A stretch of DNA of 64,000 nt from Variovorax sp. ZS18.2.2. GTDB lineage: Bacteria > Pseudomonadota > Gammaproteobacteria > Burkholderiales > Burkholderiaceae_C. The stretch lies in assembly GCF_024701975.1 (NCBI RefSeq), contig NZ_JANLNM010000010.1, forward strand, positions 186,001 through 250,000, given 5' to 3'. A model generated the notes under the pieces. That model did not search any database. It was not told where the DNA came from and saw only the letters and a list, made by a program, of their open reading frames with translations. The number at the start of each line of letters is the position of its first letter. Within the stretch, counting starts at the first letter, position 1. The translations under genes were made by a program, and so were the position numbers. Shown in pieces: positions 8,760 to 17,002 of this stretch.

Positions 8760-9194
8760 TTGAGCACCACCTTCACCCACCGCAATTTGCCGCGCCTGCT
8801 GCTGCAGGCCCGCGAAGCCGTGATGGCCCACACGCGGCCGAGCCTGCGCGAACACGCGCTGTCCGACCAGCAATGGCGCGTGCTGCGCGTGCTCGGCGAA
8901 CACGGCGCGGTCGACACCGGCCGCGTCGCGCGCGAAGCCTTCATCCTCGGGCCCAGCCTCACCGGCGTGCTCGCGCGCATGGAGCGCGACAACCTCATCA
9001 CGCGCGCCCGCGATCCGGCCGACCAGCGCCGCACCGTGGTCGAGGCCACGCCGCACGGCATGAAGCTGGTCAAGCGCCTGGGAACCAGCATCGAGGCGCA
9101 CTACGACTGGATGGAAAAGTCGCTCGGCAAGGCCAAGCTCACGCAGCTCTACGGTCTGCTCGACGAACTGATCGCACTGGAGCAGCCTTCATGA
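8760..9194 (+). CDS. hpaR: homoprotocatechuate degradation regulator HpaR (MarR family)
   Basis: 144 residues with the MarR winged helix: LSDQQWRVLRVLGEHGAVDT leads into the recognition region FILGPSLTGVLARMERDNLI, and the wing is RDPADQRRT. The start is a TTG at 8760; the N-terminus (NLPRLLLQAREAVMA) resembles E. coli HpaR, which supports this choice. It heads the hpa operon and overlaps hpaG1 by ATGA, a sign of translational coupling. It should repress the operon until 4-hydroxyphenylacetate or 3,4-dihydroxyphenylacetate is present. A candidate operator lies just upstream. Confidence 0.9.
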   Translation: MSTTFTHRNLPRLLLQAREAVMAHTRPSLREHALSDQQWRVLRVLGEHGAVDTGRVAREAFILGPSLTGVLARMERDNLITRARDPADQRRTVVEATPHGMKLVKRLGTSIEAHYDWMEKSLGKAKLTQLYGLLDELIALEQPS

Positions 9195-9829
9195 GCACCT
9201 CCTCGCATTTCCTTCCGACCGGCACCGTGTACGGCACGCTGCTGAACTTCCGCGCCGAGGTCGAAGCGCTCGCGCCGCAGATGACCGAGCCGCCCTACAA
9301 GGCGCCGCCCAAAGCACCCGTGCTCTACGTGAAGACCGCCAACACCTGGAGCCCGCACGGCAGCGCCATCGCCGTGCCTTCGTCGGTGCCCGAAGTGGAG
9401 GTCGGCGCGAGCATCGGCATGGTGATCGGCGCCGAGGGCGATGTCGAAGGCTTCGTGCTACTGAACGACTTGTCGATTCCGCATGCGAGCTTCTTCCGCC
9501 CGCCGGTGAAATTCAAATGCCTCGATGGCTTCCTGGGCATCGGCCCCGCGCTGCGCGATGCGCAAGAGGTGGCCGACCCCGCGAACTTCCGCATCGAGGT
9601 GCGTATCAACGGCGCGCTGAAGCAGTCGATCGACTTCTCGCAACTCGTGCGTCCGGCGCGGCAGCTGCTCGCCGACGTCGGCGAATTCATGACGCTCGCG
9701 CACGGCGACGTGTTGATGCTGGGCTGCGACGCAGGCCGTCCGCTCGCACGCGCTGGCGACCGCATCGAAATCTCCTCGCCGGGCTTCGAGACACTGATCA
9801 GCACGCTGGTTCAGGAGACCGCCGCATGA
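9191..9829 (+). CDS. hpaG1: HpaG1, fumarylacetoacetate-hydrolase-family half of the homoprotocatechuate isomerase/decarboxylase
   Basis: 212 residues of the FAH fold. In enteric bacteria one bifunctional protein (HpaG/HpcE) has two FAH modules that decarboxylate 5-oxopent-3-ene-1,2,5-tricarboxylate and isomerise the product. Here the modules are separate genes, as in other betaproteobacteria. This is the N-terminal-type module: GTLLNFRAEVE start, then PEVEVGASIGMVIG, and FKCLDGFLGIGP where the FAH family carries substrate-contact residues. It overlaps hpaR upstream and hpaG2 downstream by 4 bases (ATGA). Function is assigned by family and operon context. Confidence 0.85.
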   Translation: MSTSSHFLPTGTVYGTLLNFRAEVEALAPQMTEPPYKAPPKAPVLYVKTANTWSPHGSAIAVPSSVPEVEVGASIGMVIGAEGDVEGFVLLNDLSIPHASFFRPPVKFKCLDGFLGIGPALRDAQEVADPANFRIEVRINGALKQSIDFSQLVRPARQLLADVGEFMTLAHGDVLMLGCDAGRPLARAGDRIEISSPGFETLISTLVQETAA

Positions 9830-10608
9830 AGCACGCACGCGTCATCCACGAAGGCCGCGAGCACACCGGCACGAGCCACGAATTCAACGGCCAGCCAGAC
9901 GCTGCGGTGCGTCTCGAAGACGGCCGCATCGTGCCGCAAGAGCAACTCACCTGGCTGCCTCCGCTCGCACCGACTGCACGCCCGCGCACCATCCTCGCGC
10001 TCGGCCTCAACTACGCCGACCATGCGAAGGAACTCGAATTCAAGGCGCCCGAAGAACCACTGGTTTTCGTCAAGGGCCAGAGCACGCTGATCGGTCACCG
10101 CCAACTCACGCACCGCCCGGCCGGCGTGCAGTTCATGCACTACGAATGCGAGCTCGCCATCGTGATCGGCAAGACCGCACGCCACGTGAAGCGCGACGAT
10201 GCCTACGACTTCATCGGCGGCTACACCGTGGCCAACGACTACGCGATCCGCGACTACCTGGAGAACTGGTACCGCCCCAACCTGCGCGTGAAGAACCGCG
10301 ACACCTGCACGCCGCTCGGCCCCTGGTTCGTCGATGCCGCCGATGTGCCCGACCCGATGGCGCTCGCGTTGCGCACCACCGTCAATGGCACCGTCACGCA
10401 GCAGGGCAACACGCGCGACATGATCTTCGATGCGCCCTTCCTCATCGAATACTTCAGCCGCTTCATGACGCTCTCGCCCGGCGACCTGATCCTCACGGGC
10501 ACGCCCGACGGCGTGGTCGATTGCAAGCCGGGCGACGTGATCGTCACCGAGATCGAACACGTCGGCGCGCTCATGAACACCATCGAGACCATTCAAGGAA
10601 AAGCATGA
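9826..10608 (+). CDS. hpaG2: HpaG2, fumarylacetoacetate-hydrolase-family half of the isomerase/decarboxylase
   Basis: 260 residues. The metal site typical of FAH proteins is visible: HYECELAIVIGK supplies the Glu ligands and YTVANDYAIRDYL the Asp, followed by the GDLILTGTPDGV loop. This is the C-terminal-type module of HpaG and completes the decarboxylation/isomerisation step of homoprotocatechuate meta cleavage. It starts at ATG 9826 inside the hpaG1 stop and overlaps hpaE by 4 bases, so the three genes are tightly coupled. Confidence 0.88.
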   Translation: MKHARVIHEGREHTGTSHEFNGQPDAAVRLEDGRIVPQEQLTWLPPLAPTARPRTILALGLNYADHAKELEFKAPEEPLVFVKGQSTLIGHRQLTHRPAGVQFMHYECELAIVIGKTARHVKRDDAYDFIGGYTVANDYAIRDYLENWYRPNLRVKNRDTCTPLGPWFVDAADVPDPMALALRTTVNGTVTQQGNTRDMIFDAPFLIEYFSRFMTLSPGDLILTGTPDGVVDCKPGDVIVTEIEHVGALMNTIETIQGKA

Positions 10609-12068
10609 GAGTCGATCACCTGATCAACGGCAAGAGCGTTGCCGGCACGGACTACTTCAAAACCGTCAACCCCGCCACGCAGGAGGTGCTGGCCGAAGTC
10701 GCCTCGGGAGGCGAAGCCGAGGTGAACGCAGCCGTCGCCGCCGCCAAGGAAGCCTTTCCGAAATGGGCCGGCATGCCCGCGCCCGAACGCGCCAAGCTCA
10801 TCCGCAAACTCGGCGACCTGATCGCTGCGAACGTGCTCGAGATCGCGCAGACCGAGACCAATGACTGCGGCCAGGTCATCGCGCAGACGGGCAAGCAACT
10901 GGTGCCGCGTGCGGCCGACAACTTCTATTACTTCGCCGAGATGTGCACCCGCGTGGACGGCCACACCTACCCCACGCCCACGCACCTGAACTACACGCTG
11001 TTCCATCCCGTGGGCGTGTGCGCGCTCATCAGCCCGTGGAACGTGCCCTTCATGACCGCCACCTGGAAAGTCGCGCCGTGCCTGGCCTTCGGCAACACGG
11101 CCGTGCTGAAGATGAGCGAGCTCTCGCCGCTCACGGCCGCGCGCCTGGGCGAGCTCGCGCTCGAAGCCGGCATTCCGCCCGGCGTGCTGAACCTGGTGCA
11201 CGGCTACGGCAAGGAGGCCGGCGAGCCACTGGTAGCGCACCCCGACGTGCGCGCCATTTCGTTCACCGGTTCCACCGCCACGGGCAACCGCATCGTGAAG
11301 AGCGCGGGCCTCAAGAAGTTCAGCATGGAGCTGGGCGGCAAGAGCCCCTTCGTGATCTTCGACGACGCCGACCTCGACCGCGCGCTCGATGCAGCCGTGT
11401 TCATGATCTTCAGCAACAACGGCGAGCGCTGCACAGCGGGCTCGCGCATCCTGGTGCAGCAGTCGATCTATGCGGACTTCGCCGCGAAGTTCGCCGAGCG
11501 CGCCAAGCGCATCACGGTGGGCGATCCGCTCGACGAGAAGACCATCGTCGGCCCGATGATTTCGCAGGCGCATCTGGCCAAGGTGCGCAGCTACATCGAG
11601 CTCGGCCCGAAGGAAGGCGCGACGCTGCTGTGCGGCGGCCTCGATGCGCCGTCGAACCTGCCCGACCGCGTGAAGAAGGGCAACTACGTGATGCCCACCG
11701 TGTTCGCCGACGTCGACAACCGCATGAAGATCGCGCAGGACGAAATCTTCGGTCCGGTCGCGTGCCTGATCCCTTTCAAGGACGAGGCCGACGCGATCCG
11801 CCTGGCCAACAACATCCAATACGGCCTCTCGAGCTACGTGTGGACCGAGAACATCGGCAAGGCGCACCGCGTGGCCGCAGCAGTCGAGGCGGGCATGTGC
11901 TTCGTCAACAGCCAGAACGTGCGTGACCTGCGCCAGCCCTTCGGCGGCACCAAGGCCTCGGGCACGGGACGCGAAGGCGGCACCTGGAGCTACGAAGTGT
12001 TCTGCGAGCCGAAGAACATCGCGGTGTCGATGGGCTCGCATCACATTCCGCATTGGGGCGTGGCGTGA
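10605..12068 (+). CDS. hpaE: 5-carboxymethyl-2-hydroxymuconate semialdehyde dehydrogenase
   Basis: 487 residues of the aldehyde dehydrogenase superfamily. It oxidises the ring-cleavage semialdehyde to 5-carboxymethyl-2-hydroxymuconate with NAD+. Visible motifs are the cofactor-binding SPWNVPF and SFTGSTATGNRI, the catalytic Glu in MELGGKSP and the catalytic Cys in NNGERCTAGSRI. The C-terminal PFGGTKASGTGREGG is typical. ATG 10605 overlaps the hpaG2 stop. Its own stop overlaps the GTG start of the next gene. Confidence 0.95.
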   Translation: MRVDHLINGKSVAGTDYFKTVNPATQEVLAEVASGGEAEVNAAVAAAKEAFPKWAGMPAPERAKLIRKLGDLIAANVLEIAQTETNDCGQVIAQTGKQLVPRAADNFYYFAEMCTRVDGHTYPTPTHLNYTLFHPVGVCALISPWNVPFMTATWKVAPCLAFGNTAVLKMSELSPLTAARLGELALEAGIPPGVLNLVHGYGKEAGEPLVAHPDVRAISFTGSTATGNRIVKSAGLKKFSMELGGKSPFVIFDDADLDRALDAAVFMIFSNNGERCTAGSRILVQQSIYADFAAKFAERAKRITVGDPLDEKTIVGPMISQAHLAKVRSYIELGPKEGATLLCGGLDAPSNLPDRVKKGNYVMPTVFADVDNRMKIAQDEIFGPVACLIPFKDEADAIRLANNIQYGLSSYVWTENIGKAHRVAAAVEAGMCFVNSQNVRDLRQPFGGTKASGTGREGGTWSYEVFCEPKNIAVSMGSHHIPHWGVA

Positions 12069-13039
12069 ACACCAGCCGCCGTGCGTTGCTGCAAGGCGCC
12101 GCTGCACTCGCGGCCCTGCCTTCGCTTGCGCATGCACGCGGCGACTGGCCCAACAAGCCAGTGCGCATCGTCGTGCCCTTCTCGCCCGGCGGCACCACCG
12201 ACTTCGTCGCGCGGCTCGTGGCGGTCGAACTCGGCAAGACGCTGGAGCAGGCCGTGATCGTCGAGAACAAGCCCGGCGCGGGCACGGTGATCGGCGTCGA
12301 TTCGGTCGCCAAGTCCGCGCCCGATGGCTACACCTTCATCTGCGTGGCCAACAGCTTCACGGCCAACCAGACGCTGGTGCGCAAGCTCCCCTACGACACG
12401 CAGAAAGACCTGCGCCCGGTCGCGCTCATGGGCATGTCGGAACACGTGCTCGCCACGCATCCATCGAGCGGCCTGAAGACGCTCGCCGACCTGCGCAACC
12501 TGGCGAAGGCCAAACCCGGCACGTTGAGCTTCGCCTCCTTCGGCAACGGCACCTCGGCCCACCTGTCGGGCGAAATGCTCAAGCTGCAGATGGGCCTGGA
12601 CATCGTGCATGTGCCCTACAAGGGCCAGGGCCCCGCGCTCACCGACCTGCTCGGCGGACAGGTGACGATGATGTTCGGCAACTGGCCCGAGTTCCGCGGC
12701 CACATCCAGAGCGGCAAGCTGGTCGCGCTCGGCATGGCGACCGCGCAGCGCTCGCAGTACGCGCCCGCCATACCCACACTGGCCGAACAGGGCGTGGCCA
12801 TCGAGTCCAATTCGTGGAACGGCCTGCTGGCGCCCGCCGGTACGCCCGACGCCATCGTGCTGCGCATGAACGACGAGGTGAACCGCGCGCTCGCGGGCCC
12901 TGCCGTGACCGAGGCTTTCCGCAAGGGCGGGATCGCGTCGCTGTCGGGCACGCCCGAGCGCTTCGCGGCCTTCATCCAGAGCGAGATCGCGAAGTACGGC
13001 GACGTGATCCGCAAGGCCAACATCCAGATCGAGGGCTGA
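12065..13039 (+). CDS. Bug/TctC-family periplasmic solute receptor
   Basis: 324 residues. A signal sequence (RRALLQGAAALAALPSLAHA, cleavage expected after AHA) precedes a TctC-like binding protein: WPNKPVRIVVPFSPGGTTDFVAR, then the conserved IENKPGAG-type loop (VENKPGAGTVIG) and VPYKGQGPALTDLLGGQV. Start taken at GTG 12065, overlapping the hpaE stop; a TTG 12 bases upstream is possible. No TctA/TctB membrane subunits are nearby, common for this expanded family in Burkholderiales. Its place inside the operon suggests it senses or binds the aromatic acid or an intermediate. Confidence 0.88.
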   Translation: MNTSRRALLQGAAALAALPSLAHARGDWPNKPVRIVVPFSPGGTTDFVARLVAVELGKTLEQAVIVENKPGAGTVIGVDSVAKSAPDGYTFICVANSFTANQTLVRKLPYDTQKDLRPVALMGMSEHVLATHPSSGLKTLADLRNLAKAKPGTLSFASFGNGTSAHLSGEMLKLQMGLDIVHVPYKGQGPALTDLLGGQVTMMFGNWPEFRGHIQSGKLVALGMATAQRSQYAPAIPTLAEQGVAIESNSWNGLLAPAGTPDAIVLRMNDEVNRALAGPAVTEAFRKGGIASLSGTPERFAAFIQSEIAKYGDVIRKANIQIEG

Positions 13040-13045
13040 AGAACG

Positions 13046-13381
13046 ATGAGCCTCTATGCGATGCAGAAATTCCTCTTCGCGCTGAACCGCGAAGCCGAGG
13101 TGCAGCGCCGGTACGCGGAGGGCGGCGAGGTGCGTGCCGCGCTGCTCGCCGACTACGACCTTGACGGCGAAGAGCGCGAAGCCATCGCCACCGGCGACAT
13201 CGGCAAACTCTATGTGCTCGGCTGCAACGGTCAGTTGCTGATGCACTTCGCGCCGCTGCTGGGCATCGCATGGGCCGACTACCTCGAAGCCATGCGTGAA
13301 GGCGTGCGCAAGTACGGCCCGGTCCGCGCAGGCATCTACGCAATGACGACAGGCACAGACGAAAAGGTGGCAGGAATATGA
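13046..13381 (+). CDS. LigA-type small subunit of a class III extradiol dioxygenase
   Basis: 111 residues, largely helical. The pattern AMQKFLFALNREAEVQRRYAEG, then YDLDGEEREAIATGDIGKLYVLG fits the LigA (protocatechuate 4,5-dioxygenase alpha-chain-like) superfamily. Two features upstream of a LigB-type catalytic gene support pairing as a two-subunit enzyme. The E. coli HpaD homoprotocatechuate dioxygenase has no such small subunit, so this is a different enzyme architecture for the ring-cleavage step. The start ATG 13046 is 6 bases after the previous stop. Confidence 0.75.
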   Translation: MSLYAMQKFLFALNREAEVQRRYAEGGEVRAALLADYDLDGEEREAIATGDIGKLYVLGCNGQLLMHFAPLLGIAWADYLEAMREGVRKYGPVRAGIYAMTTGTDEKVAGI

Positions 13382-13466
13382 AGACCCCCACGCTCCCCAC
13401 TTCGTGTGGTTCGCTGCCCCCCGAGGGGGCGCTCGATGCCCTTCGGGCGGCCGGGCGGGCATCGAG
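13382..13466. repeat. GC-rich hairpin/repeat element inside the hpa operon
   Basis: The 85 bases between the LigA-like stop and the LigB-like start hold two stem-loops. GCCCCC/GGGGGC frames a 3-base loop. CTCGATGCCC (13432-13441) pairs perfectly with GGGCATCGAG (13457-13466), and the second arm ends directly at the ATG of the next gene. The block with ccccgaggggg recalls a GC-rich sequence that I associate with Comamonadaceae intergenic regions. It may be mobile or may modulate translation of the catalytic subunit. Confidence 0.6.
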
Positions 13467-14294
13467 ATGAGTCTCGTATTCGCAGGCGTGTGCAGCCACG
13501 CCCCCGGCATCACAGGCCGCGCGCACCTCGCCGACCCGGCGGTGAAGGACGAGTTCCACGCGCAGTTCCACCGCTTCGGCGAAGCGATGCGCGCGACGAA
13601 GCCCGACGCGGTGATCGTCATCGCCGCCGAGCACTTCGCGAACTTCTTCATGAACAACATGCCGGCCTACGCCATCGGCATGGCCGACAGCTACGAAGGC
13701 CCGATCGAAGATCCGAAGTGGCTCGGCATCGAGAAGACGAGGGTGCCCGGCGATGCGGCGCTCTCGCAGCGCCTGATCCGCGAGGTGATGCAGACGGTGG
13801 ACGTGGCCTACGCGGAAGAATGGAAGTTCGACCACGGGATCATGGTGCCGCTGCACTTCCTCACGCCGGCGTTCGACACCAAGGTCATCCCCGTGAACAT
13901 CAACTGCCAGGGCCCGCCGCTCACGCCGCTGCACCGCGCCTGGGCCTTCGGCGAAGCCTTGCGCCGTGCCTGCGACAAGGCGCCCGAGCGCATCGCGCTG
14001 GTGGGAACGGGCGGCATCTCGCACTGGCCGGCCACGCCCGATTCGGGCAAGGTCAATGCCGAGTGGGACGCCGAGTTCATGCGCCGCTGGTGCGCCAACG
14101 ACCGCGAGGCGCTGCTCTCGCAGGACGACTACAGCGACGAGGCCACCTACCGCGAAGCGGGCCAGGGCGGTTTCGAGATCCGCACCTTCCTTAGCGTGGC
14201 CGCGGCCGCGCGCGGCAAGGGCGAGATCCTTCACATGAAGGCCATTCCGATCTTCGCGGTGACCTGCACAGCCGCCACGATGACGGTGGCATGA
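13467..14294 (+). CDS. hpaD: LigB-type extradiol ring-cleavage dioxygenase, probably the homoprotocatechuate 2,3-dioxygenase
   Basis: 275 residues of the class III (LigB) extradiol dioxygenase family. It should open the aromatic ring of 3,4-dihydroxyphenylacetate using Fe(II) and O2. Expected iron ligands are the His in GVCSHAPGI near the N-terminus, the His in IAAEHFANFF, and a C-terminal Glu in GGFEIRTF. I chose ATG 13467 because MSLVFAGVCSHAPG is the conserved N-terminus; the frame upstream is repeat sequence. It lies between the LigA-like gene and hpaF. Substrate assignment comes from the operon. Confidence 0.82.
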   Translation: MSLVFAGVCSHAPGITGRAHLADPAVKDEFHAQFHRFGEAMRATKPDAVIVIAAEHFANFFMNNMPAYAIGMADSYEGPIEDPKWLGIEKTRVPGDAALSQRLIREVMQTVDVAYAEEWKFDHGIMVPLHFLTPAFDTKVIPVNINCQGPPLTPLHRAWAFGEALRRACDKAPERIALVGTGGISHWPATPDSGKVNAEWDAEFMRRWCANDREALLSQDDYSDEATYREAGQGGFEIRTFLSVAAAARGKGEILHMKAIPIFAVTCTAATMTVA

Positions 14295-14310
14295 AAGAAA
14301 GAGAACACGC

Positions 14311-14718
14311 ATGCCGCACCTGGTGATCCTGTACACGCCCAACATCGAAGCCGAGACCGACATGTCGGCCCTGTGCCGCACGCTCGCCGACACGATGCTG
14401 AAGCAACGTGACGAGGCGGACAAGCCCGTGTTCCCCATCGGCGGCACGCGCGTGCTGGCCTACCCCGCGGCGCACTACGCGGTGGCCGACGGCAAGGCCG
14501 ACTACGCCTTCGTGTACCTCAACATCCGCATGGCCGCGGGTCGCTCCGAGACGGTGAAGAAGAAGGCCGGCGACGAACTGCTCGCCGATGTGCGCGCGCA
14601 TTTCGCGCCGATCTTCGACCAGCGCCACATCGGCATCACGCTGCAGATCGACGAGAGCGCGGGTCAGGTGTACGACGGCAAGCACAGCAACCTGCATCCC
14701 CTGTTCAACAAGCCATAA
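14311..14718 (+). CDS. hpaF: 5-carboxymethyl-2-hydroxymuconate delta-isomerase
   Basis: 135 residues of the tautomerase superfamily (CHMI type). Pro2, exposed after methionine removal (MPHLVILYTPN), is the expected catalytic base. The C-terminal segment FAPIFDQRHIGITLQIDE is typical. It interconverts the enol acid product of HpaE before decarboxylation by HpaG. It lies 16 bases after the dioxygenase gene. Confidence 0.93.
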   Translation: MPHLVILYTPNIEAETDMSALCRTLADTMLKQRDEADKPVFPIGGTRVLAYPAAHYAVADGKADYAFVYLNIRMAAGRSETVKKKAGDELLADVRAHFAPIFDQRHIGITLQIDESAGQVYDGKHSNLHPLFNKP

Positions 14719-14738
14719 GAAGAGAAAAGCGAGCCGCC

Positions 14739-15542
14739 ATGCTGTCCCAAGCCACCATCGCCCAACTGGCCGCCGAGCTACACGAGAGCGAGAAGTCGCG
14801 CGTGCAGGTCGAGCATTTCTCCAAGCGTTTTCCCGAGATGACCGTCGAGGACGGCTACGCCATCTCGCGCGCATGGGTGAAGCACAAGATCGCCGAAGGC
14901 CGCACTTTGAAGGGCCACAAGATCGGCCTCACCTCGCGCGCGATGCAGCAGTCCAGCCAGATCGACGAGCCCGACTACGGCACGCTGCTGGACGACATGT
15001 TCTTCGAGCAGGGCGGCGACATTCCCTTCGCGCGCTTCATCGCGCCGCGCATCGAGGTGGAGCTGGCGTTCATCCTCGGCAAGAAGCTGCAGGGGCCGAA
15101 CGTGACGATCTTCGACGTGCTGGCCGCCACCGACTACGTCGTGCCCGCCATCGAGATCATCGATGCGCGCATCGAGCAGTTCGACCGCCACACCAAGGCG
15201 CCGCGCAAGGTGTTCGACACCATCTCCGACAACGCGGCCAATGCCGGCATCGTGATGGGCGGGCGGCCGGTGAAGCCCGATGCGGTCGACCTGCGCTGGG
15301 TGAGCGCCCTGCTCTACAAGAACGGCGTGATCGAGGAAACGGGCGTGGCCGCGGGCGTGCTCAACCATCCAGCCACCGGCGTGGCCTGGCTCGCGAACAA
15401 GCTCGCGCCGTGGGACGAATACCTCGAAGCCGGTGAAGTGGTCTTGGCCGGCTCGTTCACGCGCCCGACCACCGCGCTGCCGGGCGACACCTTCCACGCC
15501 GACTACGGCCCGCTCGGCGCCATCTCATTCCGCCTTGTCTGA
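14739..15542 (+). CDS. hpaH: 2-oxo-hept-4-ene-1,7-dioate hydratase
   Basis: 267 residues of the MhpD/HpaH hydratase family (FAH-like fold). It adds water to the dienoate after decarboxylation. Landmarks are YAISRAWVKHKIAEGRTLKGHKIGLTS at about 33-65, the PRIEVELAFILGK metal-ligand Glu pair, and VVPAIEIIDARIEQF. The start ATG 14739 is 20 bases after hpaF. The length is normal for the family. Confidence 0.93.
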   Translation: MLSQATIAQLAAELHESEKSRVQVEHFSKRFPEMTVEDGYAISRAWVKHKIAEGRTLKGHKIGLTSRAMQQSSQIDEPDYGTLLDDMFFEQGGDIPFARFIAPRIEVELAFILGKKLQGPNVTIFDVLAATDYVVPAIEIIDARIEQFDRHTKAPRKVFDTISDNAANAGIVMGGRPVKPDAVDLRWVSALLYKNGVIEETGVAAGVLNHPATGVAWLANKLAPWDEYLEAGEVVLAGSFTRPTTALPGDTFHADYGPLGAISFRLV

Positions 15543-15555
15543 AAGAAAGACGTTC

Positions 15556-16377
15556 ATGCACACCCCCATCAACACCTTCAAGCAGGCCATGCAGGCTGGC
15601 CAGCCGAAGATCGGCCTCTGGGTCGGCCTCGCGGACAGTTATGTCACCGAAATCCTCGCCGGCTGCGGCTACGACTGGCTGCTGGTCGACGGCGAGCACG
15701 CGCCCAACGACGTGCGCTCGGTGCTCGGGCAGTTGCAGAGCATTTCGAGCGCGTGGTCGGCACAGCCCGAAGCGGAGCGCTCGCATCCCATCGTGCGCAT
15801 CCCGACCGGCGACACCACGCTGATCAAGCAGTACCTGGACATCGGCGCGCAGACGCTGCTGGTGCCCATGGTCGATACCGCCGAGCAGGCCGCGCGCATG
15901 GTGCAGGGCATGCGCTATCCGCCCGAAGGCATCCGCGGCATGGGCAGTGCGCTCGCGCGCGCCTCGCGCTGGCAGGCCTATCCGCAGTACCTGCATGAAG
16001 CCAACGCGCAGACCTGCCTGCTGGTGCAGGCCGAGACGGTCGAGGCGATGAAGAACCTCGATGCCATCGCGGCCACGCCGGGCGTGGACGGCGTGTTCAT
16101 CGGGCCGGCCGACCTGTCGGCGTCGATGGGCTTCGTGGGCCAACCCAACCACCCGGAGGTGCAGGCCGTGATCGCCGATGCCATCGCGCGCATCCTGAAA
16201 GCCGGCAAGGCGCCGGGCATTCTCTCGACCACCGAGGAGCAGGCGCGCAAGTGGCTCGCAGCCGGCGCGCTGTTCGTGGCCGTGGGTGTGGACACCATCG
16301 TGCTCGCGACGGCGGCAAGGCAATTGCTCGCGAAGTACAAGAACTCGGCGAAGACCGAGGCTGTCAATAGCTACTGA
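15556..16377 (+). CDS. hpaI: 4-hydroxy-2-oxo-heptane-1,7-dioate aldolase
   Basis: 273 residues of the class II HpcH/HpaI aldolase family. It splits the seven-carbon hydroxy keto-diacid into pyruvate and succinic semialdehyde, ending the pathway. Motifs: LVDGEHAPND, the QTLLVPMVDTAEQA metal-site strand, and GVDGVFIGPADLSASMG. Start ATG 15556 is the second Met of the open frame and follows AAGAAAGACG, a plausible ribosome-binding site. Confidence 0.94.
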   Translation: MHTPINTFKQAMQAGQPKIGLWVGLADSYVTEILAGCGYDWLLVDGEHAPNDVRSVLGQLQSISSAWSAQPEAERSHPIVRIPTGDTTLIKQYLDIGAQTLLVPMVDTAEQAARMVQGMRYPPEGIRGMGSALARASRWQAYPQYLHEANAQTCLLVQAETVEAMKNLDAIAATPGVDGVFIGPADLSASMGFVGQPNHPEVQAVIADAIARILKAGKAPGILSTTEEQARKWLAAGALFVAVGVDTIVLATAARQLLAKYKNSAKTEAVNSY

Positions 16378-16401
16378 TTTTTCAACCAAGGGGGTTATTC
16401 A

Positions 16402-16872
16402 ATGCAACGTATCACCTGGACGGCCATGGCCGCGACCGCGACCCTGTTCCTCGCAGCCTGCGCCCCCATGAGCGCGGCCACGCAAGGCGCCACTTCGCAG
16501 CAGGAAGCGAACCGCCAGACCGTGCTCGCCTTCTACGAGAAGGGCCTGAACCAGAAGGACGCCGACGCCGCCCTGCAGTACGTCGGCAACCGCTACGTGC
16601 AGCACAACCCCACGGCAGCCGACGGCCCCGAGGGTTTTCGCAAGTTCGTCGCCTTCCTGCGCGAGAAGTTTCCGAAGTCGCGCAACGAGATCAAGCGCTC
16701 CTTTGTCGACGGCGACTACGTGATCCTGCATGTGAACTCGGTGCGCGAGCCGGGCACGCGCGGCAACGCCATCGTGGACATCTTCAAGCTGGAGAACGGC
16801 AAGATCGTCGAGCACTGGGACGTGAACCAGCCCGTGCCCGAAACCGCGGCCAACAAGAACGGGATGTTCTGA
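16402..16872 (+). CDS. NTF2-like (SnoaL-type) predicted lipoprotein
   Basis: 156 residues. The N-terminus MQRITWTAMAATATLFLAAC carries a lipobox (LAAC), so export and lipidation are predicted. The mature part has the cone-shaped SnoaL/NTF2 fold pattern: TVLAFYEKGLNQKDADAA, RYVQHNPTAADGPEG, then FKLENGKIVEHWDVNQPVPE. It follows hpaI by 24 bases and may be the last gene of that operon. The catalytic activity is unknown; related proteins bind or isomerise small cyclic compounds. Confidence 0.75.
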   Translation: MQRITWTAMAATATLFLAACAPMSAATQGATSQQEANRQTVLAFYEKGLNQKDADAALQYVGNRYVQHNPTAADGPEGFRKFVAFLREKFPKSRNEIKRSFVDGDYVILHVNSVREPGTRGNAIVDIFKLENGKIVEHWDVNQPVPETAANKNGMF

Positions 16873-17002
16873 CAGCGAACTAGCCGGGTGAAGAAATCGT
16901 GTCGCAGCGCTTCAAACGTGAGGTAAACGCGGGGGTCCCGCGCCACGCCTTGCTGGAAAAATAAGCGCTCCCGAACCACCACCACCCGGAGAGAGACCCA
17001 TC

